Shown: piece after piece, positions 36,209 to 47,041 of the stretch | Layout of the letters: every line of letters starts with the position of its first letter | Numbering within the stretch: position 1 is the stretch's first letter | From: Microbacterium gallinarum | GTDB lineage: Bacteria; Actinomycetota; Actinomycetes; Actinomycetales; Microbacteriaceae | NCBI RefSeq assembly: GCF_014837165.1 | Contig: NZ_JACSPM010000007.1 | Location: forward strand, 52,707-116,706 | Direction of reading: 5' to 3' | DNA: 64,000 bases | Program-made: the position numbers and the translations under genes | The notes under the pieces: model-generated | The model's input: only the letters and a program-made list of their open reading frames with translations | What the model was told of the DNA's origin: nothing | Database searches by the model: none

Positions 36209-36282
36209 TACCCCCGGTGGGACTCGAACCCACACTGAAGCGATTTTAAGTCGCCTGCCTCTGCCGATTGGGCTACGGGGGC
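36209..36282 (-). tRNA. tRNA-Leu(UAA) by anticodon, with short variable arm
   Basis: Reading the minus strand from 36282: acceptor GCCCCCG pairs with CGGGGGT; D arm GCC/GGC with GG in the loop; anticodon stem GGCGA/TCGCT with loop CTTAAAA (anticodon TAA, so UAA); variable loop TCAGT, five bases; T arm GTGGG-TTCGAGT-CCCAC; discriminator A. Total 74 bases; CCA is not encoded. The anticodon reads UUA (Leu), yet bacterial tRNA-Leu normally has a long variable arm, so identity is uncertain. Confidence 0.9.
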
Positions 36283-36312
36283 GCCCGCCGGAGCGAACGC
36301 CTCCACGCTACC

Positions 36313-36329
36313 GCCCGGCAGTGCCGGGC
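36313..36329 (-). terminator. Short hairpin after the NDH-2 gene
   Basis: Perfect seven-base arms (36313-36319 and 36323-36329) with an AGT loop, eight bases past the NDH-2 stop and before the tRNA gene on the same strand. Confidence 0.55.
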
Positions 36330-36336
36330 ACGGGAG

Positions 36337-37800
36337 TCAGCGGGTGACGGTCGCCTTCTCGGCGGTCGCCTTCTCGGCGGCGGCCTTGTCGGCCGTCACC
36401 TTCGCGGGCTGGTCGGCCCTCTTCCCCTGCTCGCGCGGCTCGGCCGGCGGCGTGGCGGCAGGCTGCGGCGGGCGCGGGCGCGCGGCGAACTCCTCGAACA
36501 CGTAGCGCGGGCTCTGCACCGTCGACAGGTTGACCAGGTCGCGGCGGAGCCAGAGGTTGTTCCACCAGCCCCACAGCACGCGCCACTTGCGCTCCCACGT
36601 CGGCATGGCCAGGCCGTGGTAGCCGCGGTGGGCGACCCACGCGATGATGCCCTTGAGGGCGAGGTTGCCCGACTGGAAGACACCGTTGTAGAGGCCGAGG
36701 CCGGCCACGGCGCCGAGGTTCTTGTGGAAGTACTCGCGGGGCACCTCTCCGCGGAGGACCGCGACGAGGTTCTTCGCGAGGAGCTTCGCCTGACGCACAG
36801 CGTGCTGCGCGTTGGGGACGCAGTAGCCGCCGACACCGCCGCCCGAGAGGTCGGGGACGGCCGAGACGTCGCCTGCCGCCCAGGCGCCCTCGACGATCTC
36901 CTCGTCGGAGCCGACGCGCAGGTCGGCGCGGGTGCGGATGCGGCCGCGCTCCTCGATGGGGAGGTCGCCGCCGCGGACGACGGTCGGGTTGGCCATGACG
37001 CCCGCGGTCCAGATGATGAGGTCGCTCGGGATCGTCTCGCCGGTGGAGAGCTCGATGTTGCCGTCGACGGCGCCGGTGACCTGCGTGTCGAGGTGCACGT
37101 ACGCGCCGCGCTTGGCGAGATCCTTCAGCACCCACTCGCTCGTCTTCAGCGACACCTCGGGCATGATGCGGCCCATCGCCTCGATGAGATGGAAGTGCGT
37201 GTCGTCGAAGGTGAGCTGCGGGTAGCTCTTGACCAGCGACGAGGCGAGCGAGCGGAGCTCGGCGAACACCTCGATGCCGGCGAAGCCGCCGCCGACCACG
37301 ACGACCGTCAGCAGGCGGTCGCGCTCGGGGCCGGGGGGCAGGACCGAGGCCTTGTCGAAGTTCGACATCAGGCGGTCGCGGATCGCGACGGCCTCTTCGA
37401 TCGTCTTGAGGCCGATGGCGTTGTCGGCGATGCCCGGGATCGGGAACGTGCGCGAGACGGCGCCGGCGGTCACGACGATCTGGTCGTATTCGAACTCGTA
37501 CGGGTCGCCCGCGATCGGCGTGATCGTGGCGACCTTGTTCGCGTGGTTGATGCCGGTGACCTTGGCGGCGACCACGGTGGTCTTCTTGAGGTGACGGCGC
37601 AGAGCCACCACCGAGTGGCGGGCCTCGATCGAGCCGGCCGCGACCTCCGGGAGGAACGGCTGGTAGGTCATGTAGGGCAGCGGGTCGACGATCGTCACCT
37701 CTGCTTCACCCTTGCGCAGATGCTTCTCGAGCTTCCAGGCCGTGTAGAAGCCTGCGTATCCGCCACCGACGATGAGGATCTTGGGCACGGTGTTGGTCAC
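36337..37800 (-). CDS. ndh: Type II NADH dehydrogenase (NDH-2) family FAD oxidoreductase
   Basis: A 487-residue flavoprotein that passes electrons from NADH to quinone without pumping protons. FAD-binding ILIVGGGYAGFYTAWKLEKHL is at residues 8-28, NAD-binding VVVVGGGFAGIEVFAEL about 165-180, and GAWAAGDVSAVPD is the second FAD contact. A C-terminal amphipathic/hydrophobic region (GWWNNLWLRRDLV) would bind the membrane. The last 40 residues are an unusual Lys/Ala/Glu tail with AEKAT repeats. GTG 37800 follows GGAGGAG; the first 20 bases upstream belong to the gap after the S8 protease gene. Confidence 0.94.
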   Translation of the reverse strand: MTNTVPKILIVGGGYAGFYTAWKLEKHLRKGEAEVTIVDPLPYMTYQPFLPEVAAGSIEARHSVVALRRHLKKTTVVAAKVTGINHANKVATITPIAGDPYEFEYDQIVVTAGAVSRTFPIPGIADNAIGLKTIEEAVAIRDRLMSNFDKASVLPPGPERDRLLTVVVVGGGFAGIEVFAELRSLASSLVKSYPQLTFDDTHFHLIEAMGRIMPEVSLKTSEWVLKDLAKRGAYVHLDTQVTGAVDGNIELSTGETIPSDLIIWTAGVMANPTVVRGGDLPIEERGRIRTRADLRVGSDEEIVEGAWAAGDVSAVPDLSGGGVGGYCVPNAQHAVRQAKLLAKNLVAVLRGEVPREYFHKNLGAVAGLGLYNGVFQSGNLALKGIIAWVAHRGYHGLAMPTWERKWRVLWGWWNNLWLRRDLVNLSTVQSPRYVFEEFAARPRPPQPAATPPAEPREQGKRADQPAKVTADKAAAEKATAEKATVTR

Positions 37801-37820
37801 GTTTGGAGGCTCCTCCTGGG

Positions 37821-39104
37821 TCAGCGGCTCGGCGCGCGGGACGTTAATCGGATGCGTCGGACAGCTGCGGTGACGCCGAGCGCCACCAGTATAGCCGCCG
37901 CCGTGGCCACCGAGAGCGGGAGCGTCCCGTAGAGCAGGGTCTGACCTGACGGCAGAAGGGGCGATGCGGCGCGCTCCGCGCTGTCGGGACGCGGCAGCGG
38001 CGGCACAGCGACCGGCTCGACGGGCTGCTGCGGGACGGGGTCGCTCTGTGCGCGGCGGTACAGGCGGATCCACTCGGAGAGGCTGCCCATGGGGTTCGCG
38101 TCGACGGACGGCACCTTCGCCGACACGGCGGCCGCGGCATCCACCAGCCCGTACCCGTACAGGGGATCGTGGACCGCCGTCGAGCCGGCCGGCGGACGGG
38201 CGGTCTCGACGATGCGGTTGATGACGTTGTTCGCGTCGAGGTCGGGGTGGGCCGCCCGCACGAGCGCGGCGATGCCCGCCACGATGGGCGCGGCGCCGCT
38301 GGTGCCGTTCCACAGCACCAGACGGCCGTCGGCCGAGACGCCGACGAGCTCCTCGCTCGGCGCCGAGACGCCGATCGTGATCCCCTGGGTGGAGGCGTCG
38401 ACGCTGGCCTTGCCGTCGGGGTCCACGCCGCCCACCGTCAGCACGCCGGGGATGGTGGCCGGGGCGCCGACGCGGGTGGTGCCGCTCCCCCGGTTGCCGG
38501 CGGCGACCACCACCACGACGTCGTTCTGGAACGCATAGAGGAAGGCGTCGTCCCAGCTCTCGTCCCAGTCCGGCACGTTCGTGGTGAGCGACATGTTGAT
38601 GACATCGGCGCCGTGGTCGACCGACCAGCGGATGGCCTCCGCGATCTGCTCGGTGAACGACTTCGTCGCCGACGACCCGAACCCGACCGAGACCGAGAGC
38701 AGCTCCGCCTCGGGGGCGACGCCGATCATGCCGGTGTCTTCGCCGGTCCCGCGACCGGCCGCGAGCGATGCCACCCACGAGCCGTGGTTGGAGTCGACGG
38801 CGCCGACCGGCGTGCGCCCGTCGGGGGTTCCGACCCCCGAGACGTCCGTCCCGTCGACGACCGCGCCCTCGAACTCGACCGGCCCCTTGCCGATGCCGGT
38901 GTCGATGATGGCGATCGTGACGCCCTCGCCGCGGGTCTTCTTCCACGCCTCGTCGATGCCGTAGTCCTCGAGCCAGTACTCTGCGGCGCGCACCGGATCC
39001 TCCTCCGGCGCCTCGGGCACGGCGACGGCGGCCGCGGGCGCGGCGGTGACGAGCGTCAGCGCCGCGGCGGTCGCGGCCACGGCCGCGAGGAGGCCACGCC
39101 TCAT
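37821..39104 (-). CDS. S8 (subtilisin-type) serine protease with C-terminal membrane anchor, mycosin-like
   Basis: A 427-residue secreted protease. It has a signal peptide (residues 1-28 or so, ending AAPAAAVA), the catalytic Asp in IAIIDTGIG, His in NHGSWVASLAAG and Ser in NGTSGAAPIVAG, then a Pro-rich linker and one C-terminal membrane helix (about 390-412). This layout resembles mycosins of type VII secretion, but no ESX genes are nearby. The start overlaps the DUF501 stop (ATGA), so it belongs to the enolase-ftsB-DUF501 cluster. Confidence 0.93.
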   Translation of the reverse strand: MRRGLLAAVAATAAALTLVTAAPAAAVAVPEAPEEDPVRAAEYWLEDYGIDEAWKKTRGEGVTIAIIDTGIGKGPVEFEGAVVDGTDVSGVGTPDGRTPVGAVDSNHGSWVASLAAGRGTGEDTGMIGVAPEAELLSVSVGFGSSATKSFTEQIAEAIRWSVDHGADVINMSLTTNVPDWDESWDDAFLYAFQNDVVVVVAAGNRGSGTTRVGAPATIPGVLTVGGVDPDGKASVDASTQGITIGVSAPSEELVGVSADGRLVLWNGTSGAAPIVAGIAALVRAAHPDLDANNVINRIVETARPPAGSTAVHDPLYGYGLVDAAAAVSAKVPSVDANPMGSLSEWIRLYRRAQSDPVPQQPVEPVAVPPLPRPDSAERAASPLLPSGQTLLYGTLPLSVATAAAILVALGVTAAVRRIRLTSRAPSR

Positions 39105-39619
39105 CCGGCCGCCCCGGGCTGGGCGCAGACGCAGCGGTCGGGCGACCACGACGAGAGAGCGAGCGCGCGGTCGCCGATGGGGTTGACGCCGGGTCCGGCG
39201 GCGAGGGCGTGCCCGGCGAGGGCGTGCAGGCACTTGACGCGGGTCGGCATGCCGCCGGCGGAGATGCCCTCGATCTCCTCGACCTCGCCGTAGGCGGCAC
39301 GATCGCGCAGATAGGCCTCGTGCGCGCGCGCATAGTCGGCGGCGAGCTCCTCGTCCTCGGCGAGCGCATCGTTCAGCTCGCGCATCGAGTGCGCGGCTTC
39401 GAGCACCGACATCGCGACCGTCGCCGCGGGATGGGTCAGGTAGTAGAACGTGGGGAACGGCGTACCGTCGGGCAGCCGTGGCGACGTGGCGACGACGGTC
39501 GGGTTGCCGCACACGCACCGCGCAGCGATGCCGACGACGCCACGGGCCGGCCGGCCGAGCTGCTCATGCAGGACGGCGAGGTCGGCGTCGGTGGCAGGGG
39601 GGAACGGCGAGGTCGTCAC
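39101..39619 (-). CDS. DUF501 protein
   Basis: A 172-residue protein of the actinobacterial DUF501 family (Rv1025-like). Characteristic regions are VVGIAARCVCGNPTVVATSPRLPDGTPFPTFYYLTHP and GISAGGMPTRVKCLHALAGHALAAGPGVNPIGD; three or four Cys could bind metal. Function unknown, although it is almost always found beside eno and an ftsB-like gene. TAGCCT (39626-39631) lies six bases before GTG 39619, a leaderless internal promoter. Confidence 0.93.
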   Translation of the reverse strand: MTTSPFPPATDADLAVLHEQLGRPARGVVGIAARCVCGNPTVVATSPRLPDGTPFPTFYYLTHPAATVAMSVLEAAHSMRELNDALAEDEELAADYARAHEAYLRDRAAYGEVEEIEGISAGGMPTRVKCLHALAGHALAAGPGVNPIGDRALALSSWSPDRCVCAQPGAAG

Positions 39620-39706
39620 GTCGCCAGGCTAGCGGGGGCTCCTGGCAAGGCGCTGATCGGGATGCCCGTCGGCACGGGCTGTCCGGACGGCGAGGCCCGT
39701 TCGCCG

Positions 39707-40243
39707 TCAGGGAGCGTCGGTCGGCGTCGGGGTCGGCTGCTCGTCGGGCACGCCCACAGTGGGCGCCTTCACCGTCTGGGCGAGTCCGGCCGACGTCACC
39801 GAGCGCACGAGCTGCGACATCCAGTCGGTGCGCGTCTGCTCCACCTCGTCGCTCACCGGATCCTGCTCCTGCGGCACGAGCTCGGCAGGGAGATCGTTGT
39901 CGACGAGGTAGACCACCTCGCCCGGACGCACGTAATACAGCCGCTCGCGCGCCTGGGTCGTGATGTAGGCCGGGTCGGCCCAGCGGTCGCGCTGCGCCTC
40001 GAGGTCGGCGACCTCCTGGCGGCTCACCTCGACGGCCGCTTCGAGCGCCGCGATCTGCTGACGCTGGTCGACGTAGGTGCCGATCGTCGGCACGAGCACG
40101 AAGGCCGCCAGGACGACCAGGCCCAGCATGATGACCATGAAGCCGGACAGACGGATGCCGCCCAGCCACTGCCGCACGTCGACCGGGCCGCGCTCCGGGC
40201 GGCGCCGCGGGGGACGGGAAGGGGGAGCCGTCGTCTTCGCCAC
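39707..40243 (-). CDS. ftsB: FtsB/DivIC-like septum formation initiator
   Basis: A 178-residue bitopic membrane protein: basic Pro/Arg-rich cytoplasmic N-terminus, one membrane helix (about residues 33-53), then an extracellular coiled coil (VDQRQQIAALEAAVEVSRQEVADLEAQRDRW) and the family's YITTQARERLYYVRPGEVVYLV. It should join the FtsL/FtsQ subcomplex that activates septal wall synthesis. GTG 40243 and its ribosome site lie inside a perfect hairpin that also terminates eno (see regulatory feature). The C-terminal tail is Thr/Pro-rich. Confidence 0.93.
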   Translation of the reverse strand: MAKTTAPPSRPPRRRPERGPVDVRQWLGGIRLSGFMVIMLGLVVLAAFVLVPTIGTYVDQRQQIAALEAAVEVSRQEVADLEAQRDRWADPAYITTQARERLYYVRPGEVVYLVDNDLPAELVPQEQDPVSDEVEQTRTDWMSQLVRSVTSAGLAQTVKAPTVGVPDEQPTPTPTDAP

Positions 40244-40252
40244 GGCTCCCCC
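40221..40252 (-). promoter_or_regulatory. Hairpin overlapping the eno 3' end and the ftsB-like start
   Basis: Perfect 11-base arms (40221-40231 and 40242-40252) with a ten-base loop. Read on the minus strand, the first arm contains the GGGGGAGCC ribosome site and the G of the GTG start, and the second arm is codons about 5-8 of the ftsB-like gene. It begins 14 bases after the eno stop. Confidence 0.7.
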
Positions 40253-40265
40253 TCTCGTCAGCGTG

Positions 40266-41606
<1,341 letters not shown>

Positions 41607-41669
41607 CTAGTGACCGGGATGCCACCCCACAGGCGCCCGCGTCATGCGGCGCCGTTCGACGCGGGGCTG

Positions 41670-42338
41670 TTACACCAGGACGGCGAGCGCCACCCCGTCG
41701 TACCCCTTGAGGTCGAGGGTCTGCAGCGCCGTGGCGTCGAAGCGGGCATCACGTCCGAGCATCTCCAGGCCGCGCTGCACGCCGATGATCTGCGGGTTCT
41801 CGGTGGCGGGATTGGCCACCTCTCCCCCGCGCACGGTGTTGTCGACGATGACGACCGTGCCGGGCCGTCCGAGCCGCGCCGCCCAGTCGAGGTAGATCGT
41901 GTTCGACTCCTTGTCGGCGTCGATGAACACCAGATCGAACGGTTCGGCCCCCTCGAGGGTCGGCAGCACGTCGGCGGCCCGGCCGAGCCTCACCTCGACT
42001 TTCTCGGCCACGCCGGCGCGCTCGAGGTTCGCTCGCGCGATCTCCGCGATGCGGGGCTCGGCCTCGATCGTGATCACCTGACCGTCCGACGGGATGCCTC
42101 GCGCCATCCAGATCGTCGAGTAGGCGCCGAGCGTGCCGATCTCGAGCACGCGTCGCGCCCCGCTGATGCGGGCGATCAGGTGGAGGAACTTGCCATTGAC
42201 CGGCGCCACCTCGATGGGAGGAAGACCGGCCGCGCGCTGGTCGGCGACCGCGTGCTCGAGGCCGGGGTCGTGCCCGACGAGGGTCTCGGTCAGATAGGCG
42301 TCGACGCGGCGCCACAGCTCGGGGGTCGGGTCGCTCAT
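41670..42338 (-). CDS. Class I O-methyltransferase
   Basis: A 222-residue catechol-O-methyltransferase-like enzyme (Methyltransf_3). Motif I is VLEIGTLGAYSTIWMARG, the ribose-binding acid is in VITIEAEPRIAEIA, and the metal-binding Asp region is FDLVFIDADKESN, with VIVDNTVRGGEV following. Substrate unknown. ATG 42338 is preceded by a GGGGGG run that may serve as ribosome site. Single gene. Confidence 0.93.
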   Translation of the reverse strand: MSDPTPELWRRVDAYLTETLVGHDPGLEHAVADQRAAGLPPIEVAPVNGKFLHLIARISGARRVLEIGTLGAYSTIWMARGIPSDGQVITIEAEPRIAEIARANLERAGVAEKVEVRLGRAADVLPTLEGAEPFDLVFIDADKESNTIYLDWAARLGRPGTVVIVDNTVRGGEVANPATENPQIIGVQRGLEMLGRDARFDATALQTLDLKGYDGVALAVLV

Positions 42339-42370
42339 CCCCCCAGCCAACAAGCGGTCGGGGGCACGCG

Positions 42371-43393
42371 TCAAGGGCGCGCGGTCTGCGCCCGGCCGAC
42401 GAGCGCGGCCAGCAGCCCCGCCCCGGTCTGTGCGTCGTCGACCGTCACCACGAGCGGGCGGCCGTGCCGGCGCTCGACCTGGATGGCTTCGCCGGCATGG
42501 AGGACGATGCCGAATCGACCGTCGATCCCGAGCCGGAAGCCCCAGCCGCCGAACTCGGCGGCCGGGTCGACGCGCACGACCGAGACGGACTCGATCTCGG
42601 CCAGCGGCACGGAGAATCGGGGAAGGCCGACGAGGGATTGCACACGCAGACCCGATTCGGTCACGCTCACCCGGAACACGAAGGTCGTCGCGGCGAGCAC
42701 GGCGAACAGGAGCGCGAGCGCCGCGAACAGCCACCAGAGCTCTCCCCCGGAGACGCCGAACACGACGGCGAGGACAGCCATCAGCAGGGTGACTCCCGCG
42801 ATCGCGACCATCGCCGCACGCGACATCGTGGTGGTGCGCAGCCACGCGGCCCGCTCCCCCTCGGAGAGGGCGACGGCGGAGACGGCCGCTTCGCCGGAGC
42901 CGCCGCTCACGGTGACCGCGGGCTGGGCGAACCAGCCCGCCGCAGCGGCGATCGCACCGGCGACCAGCCCGGCGACCAGCGGCAACCCGATGCTCGGAGC
43001 GTCGCTCGCATCGGCGAGGCCGCGCTGCGTCGCGAACGACACGGTCACCAGCACAAGCAGGAAGGCGGTGGTCCCGCAGGACAGGGCGCCCAGGAACCGC
43101 AGAGTCGGCCCCCACTCGCCCGACCTGCGCGTGCCGAGGGCGATCACACCGAACAGCGCGGCGAGTCCGTAGCCGACCGCGGCCGTCAGCAGCGGCACCG
43201 ACCACGCGGGCCCGAACCCGTCGGGCTCGCCGCCGCGACCCCAGTGGATCGCGACCGTGGCCGGCACCTGGGGCAGCCACGTCAGCAGGAGGATCACCGC
43301 CACGGTCGTCAGAAGCACGGGAATCCAGACCGCGACGATGGCGTAGGCGCGGCGGGCACGGCGGACATCGCTCGAGGCGGCGAGAGGGGTCAT
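42371..43393 (-). CDS. DUF1648 multi-pass membrane protein
   Basis: A 340-residue protein with about seven predicted membrane helices in the first 240 residues, then a beta-rich domain typical of PH-like segments (SGLRVQSLVGLPRFSVPLAEIESV). The PATVAIHWGRGGEPDGFG stretch is the DUF1648 hallmark. Function unknown. Its start overlaps the stop of the GntR regulator (ATGA), a pairing common in Gram-positives, so the regulator probably controls it. Confidence 0.85.
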   Translation of the reverse strand: MTPLAASSDVRRARRAYAIVAVWIPVLLTTVAVILLLTWLPQVPATVAIHWGRGGEPDGFGPAWSVPLLTAAVGYGLAALFGVIALGTRRSGEWGPTLRFLGALSCGTTAFLLVLVTVSFATQRGLADASDAPSIGLPLVAGLVAGAIAAAAGWFAQPAVTVSGGSGEAAVSAVALSEGERAAWLRTTTMSRAAMVAIAGVTLLMAVLAVVFGVSGGELWWLFAALALLFAVLAATTFVFRVSVTESGLRVQSLVGLPRFSVPLAEIESVSVVRVDPAAEFGGWGFRLGIDGRFGIVLHAGEAIQVERRHGRPLVVTVDDAQTGAGLLAALVGRAQTARP

Positions 43394-43737
43394 CGGTGTT
43401 CCTTTACGAGAGAGGCGAGGGTGTCGGGCGAGAGCCCGAGGGCGCGGGCGCGGCGCGCGAGGGCGGCGATGTCGTCGTACAGCTGGGCGAGCGGGGTCGC
43501 GGCATCCGTCACCACAGCCCCCCTCCCGCGACGCATGTCGACCAGACCCTCGTCGCGGAGATCCTGGTAGGCCCGCAGCACGGTGTGCAGATTGACGCCG
43601 AGCGCGTCGGCCACGTCGCGCGCGGACGGCAGTCGGTCGCCGGGACGCAGCCGTCCGGTGGCGGCGTCTGCGCGCACCGACGCGGCCACCTGCGCGAAGA
43701 TCGGGTCCTCGCTGGCGGGATCGATTCGGATGAGCAC
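43390..43737 (-). CDS. GntR family regulator, YtrA subfamily
   Basis: A 115-residue regulator with an N-terminal GntR winged helix (PIFAQVAASVRADAATGRLRPGDRLPSARDVADALGVNLHTVLRAYQDLRDEGLVDMRRGRGAVV) and only a short helical C-terminal tail, as in YtrA-type repressors. TAGAAT (43744-43749) lies six bases before GTG 43737 with no room for a ribosome site, so the mRNA is leaderless. A 25-base dyad covers that -10, which suggests autoregulation of the operon. Confidence 0.95.
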   Translation of the reverse strand: MLIRIDPASEDPIFAQVAASVRADAATGRLRPGDRLPSARDVADALGVNLHTVLRAYQDLRDEGLVDMRRGRGAVVTDAATPLAQLYDDIAALARRARALGLSPDTLASLVKEHR

Positions 43738-43740
43738 GCG

Positions 43741-43765
43741 ACTATTCTATAACAAGTAGAACAGT
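43741..43765 (-). promoter_or_regulatory. Promoter/operator of the GntR-DUF1648 operon
   Basis: Dyad ACTATTCTA-N7-TAGAACAGT: nine-base arms at 43741-43749 and 43757-43765 with one mismatch. The minus-strand -10 TAGAAT lies within it. Position and symmetry fit a GntR repressor site. Confidence 0.65.
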
Positions 43766-43836
43766 GGGCGCGACCTGCGCTGAGCATTGTCGTCTGGCGA
43801 CAACGGATGTCGCCTTCCTGCGGAGGCTTTGGCACG

Positions 43837-44319
43837 ATGGCCCGCATGCGCATGACTCCTCGTCGCCTCGCCCTCGGCATGAGCCTGTGGACCCCGAACC
43901 TCTGGAGCGGCATCCGCGTGAAGAGATTCGCCGACGACTGGACCAGCGCCACCGTCGAGCTCCACGTGAACCTCATCACCCGCAACTACGTCAAGACGGC
44001 CTTCGGCGGCTCGATGTCGGCGATGACCGACCCGTACTTCTTCATGCTCGTGATGCACCAGCTCGGAAGCGACTACGTCGTGTGGGACACGCGCGGTGAG
44101 ATCGAATTCGTCAAGCCCGGACGCGGCGTGCTCACCGCCCGGTTCGAGGTGCCGCGAGAGAAGGCCGACGAGCTGCGCGAACGCGCCCGCGGCGGTGCGA
44201 AGGTGCTCGAGTGGTTCGACACGGACATCACGGATGCCTCGGGCGACGTCGTCGCGCGCGTACGACGCGAGGTCTACGTGCGCGAGAAGAAGCGCGTCAC
44301 GGCACAGGTCGCCCGCTGA
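43837..44319 (+). CDS. DUF4442 hotdog-fold protein
   Basis: A 160-residue protein of the DUF4442 family, a hotdog-fold group related to PaaI-type thioesterases. Recognisable parts are LWTPNLWSGIRVKRFADDWTSATVELH, NYVKTAFGGSMSAMTDPYFFMLVMHQLG and DYVVWDTRGEIEFVKPGRG. Function unknown, possibly acyl-CoA or lipid related. ATG 43837 has GGAGG about ten bases upstream; ATGs at 43846 and 43852 are alternatives. Confidence 0.88.
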   Translation: MARMRMTPRRLALGMSLWTPNLWSGIRVKRFADDWTSATVELHVNLITRNYVKTAFGGSMSAMTDPYFFMLVMHQLGSDYVVWDTRGEIEFVKPGRGVLTARFEVPREKADELRERARGGAKVLEWFDTDITDASGDVVARVRREVYVREKKRVTAQVAR

Positions 44320-44359
44320 CGCCGGCCACGCGTTCACCGGCGTGCGCTAGTGTCCCCGC

Positions 44360-45596
<1,237 letters not shown>

Positions 45597-45613
<17 letters not shown>

Positions 45614-46895
45614 GCTCGAGCGATCCCGGCGCGGCCCCGGCCGACACCGTCGCGAACGCCGTGTAGCCGTCGCCCGTCGCGCGCTCGAGCAGCGCCTTGA
45701 GGTTCTTCGTGCGGTGCTCCAGACGCACCCGCGAGCCCGCCGTGATCAGCGCGGCCTTGTGTGCGAGGAGCTCCGCCTCGGGCACATCGCGGTCGTGCAC
45801 GAGCACCACGGCGGGACGGGTGTCGTCTGCGGCCGCGTCGACGAGGTCGACGATGCGCTCGAAGCCGATCGAGAAGCCGACCGCCGGCACGTCCTGGCCG
45901 AGGAAGCGGCCGATCATGCCGTCGTAGCGCCCGCCGCCGCCGAGCGAGTAGTCGGCCGACGGGTGGGCCAGCTCGAAGATCGTGCCGGTGTAGTACCCCA
46001 TCCCGCGCACCAGGAACGGGTCGAACACGAGCGGGATGTCGGCCGCGTCAGTCGTGGACGCCGCCCGCGCTGCCGCGACCGCGTCTCCGATGCCCACCAG
46101 GTGCGCGACCACGTCGTCCGGGGCGTCGGCGGGCAGGACCTTGCGGATCTGGCGCTCGCCGAACGGGTTGTACTCGAGCGTCATCGGGCGACTGAGGAAG
46201 GCCTCGAACGCGTCGACGGCGGACCCCGTCGCCCCGCGCTCGCGCAGCTCGGCGGCCACGCCGACGGCGCCGATCTTGTCGAGCTTGTCGATCGTGATGA
46301 GCACGCCGGGACGCTCGTCGGGAGCGAAGCCGAAGCTGTCGAGCATCCAGTCGAGCACGCGGCGGTCGTTGATGCGCACGCTGCCGCCCTCGAGGCCCAG
46401 GGCGTCGAGGGTGTCGAGGGTGGCGACGATGAGCTCCGCCTCGGCGCGGGGCGAGGCATCCCCCATGATGTCGATGTCGCACTGCATGAACTGCCGGTAG
46501 CGGCCCTTCTGCGGGCGCTCGGCGCGCCACACCGGCGCGATCTGGATCGAGCGGAACACCGTGGGCAGCTCGCCGCGGTGGCTCGCGTAGAAGCGCGCGA
46601 GAGGCACCGTGAGGTCGTAGCGCAGGCCCAGGTCGGTGAGCTGCGACGGGTCGTCGGCGGCCGCCCGGACGGCGTCGGCGTCGAGACCGCGCTTGAGGAC
46701 GTTGTACGCGAGCTTCTCGTTGTCGCCGCCGATCCCGGCGTGGAGGCGGGCGTACTCCTCCATGACGGGCGTTTCGATCTCGTCGAACCCGTGCACCCGG
46801 TAGCGGTCGCGGATGACGGCGAGCACGCGCTCGCGGCGGGCCTTGTCGGCGGGGAGGAAGTCGCGCATACCGCGCGGCGGGTTCACGGATGCCAC
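45597..46895 (-). CDS. hisS: Histidyl-tRNA synthetase
   Basis: A 432-residue class II synthetase that charges tRNA-His. It has PRGMRDFLPADK, LRYDLTVPLARF, motif 2 (FRSIQIAPVWRAERPQKGRYRQFMQCDIDIMG), RGMGYYTGTIFE and motif 3 (GRYDGMIGRF...GFSIGFERI), with a C-terminal anticodon-binding domain. GTG 46895 was chosen because family homology starts there; AGAGGC lies just upstream. The ORF's longer extension overlaps mazG and is discarded. It is downstream of nhaA-mazG. Confidence 0.97.
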
Positions 46896-47041
46896 GCCTC
46901 TATCTTTCCAGGTCGGCGCTGCCGGCCTCGCCCGGTGTCCGCGGGGCCGTCCGCGAGACGACGTGTGTGCGACGAAACGGCGTGCCTGGTGCGCCGTCTC
47001 GACGCGGAAGTGGTGTCTCGCGGGCGGCGGGGTCAGGGGGG

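Noticed and set aside
36208..36306. N-terminal extension of the beta-lactamase-like protein (MEAFAPAG...)
   Set aside because: The extension is the translation of the tRNA gene, so the protein must start at or after 36207.
37821..39104. Type VII secretion locus based on the mycosin-like protease
   Set aside because: No EccB/C/D, WXG100 or PPE-type genes lie nearby; the protease alone is not enough.
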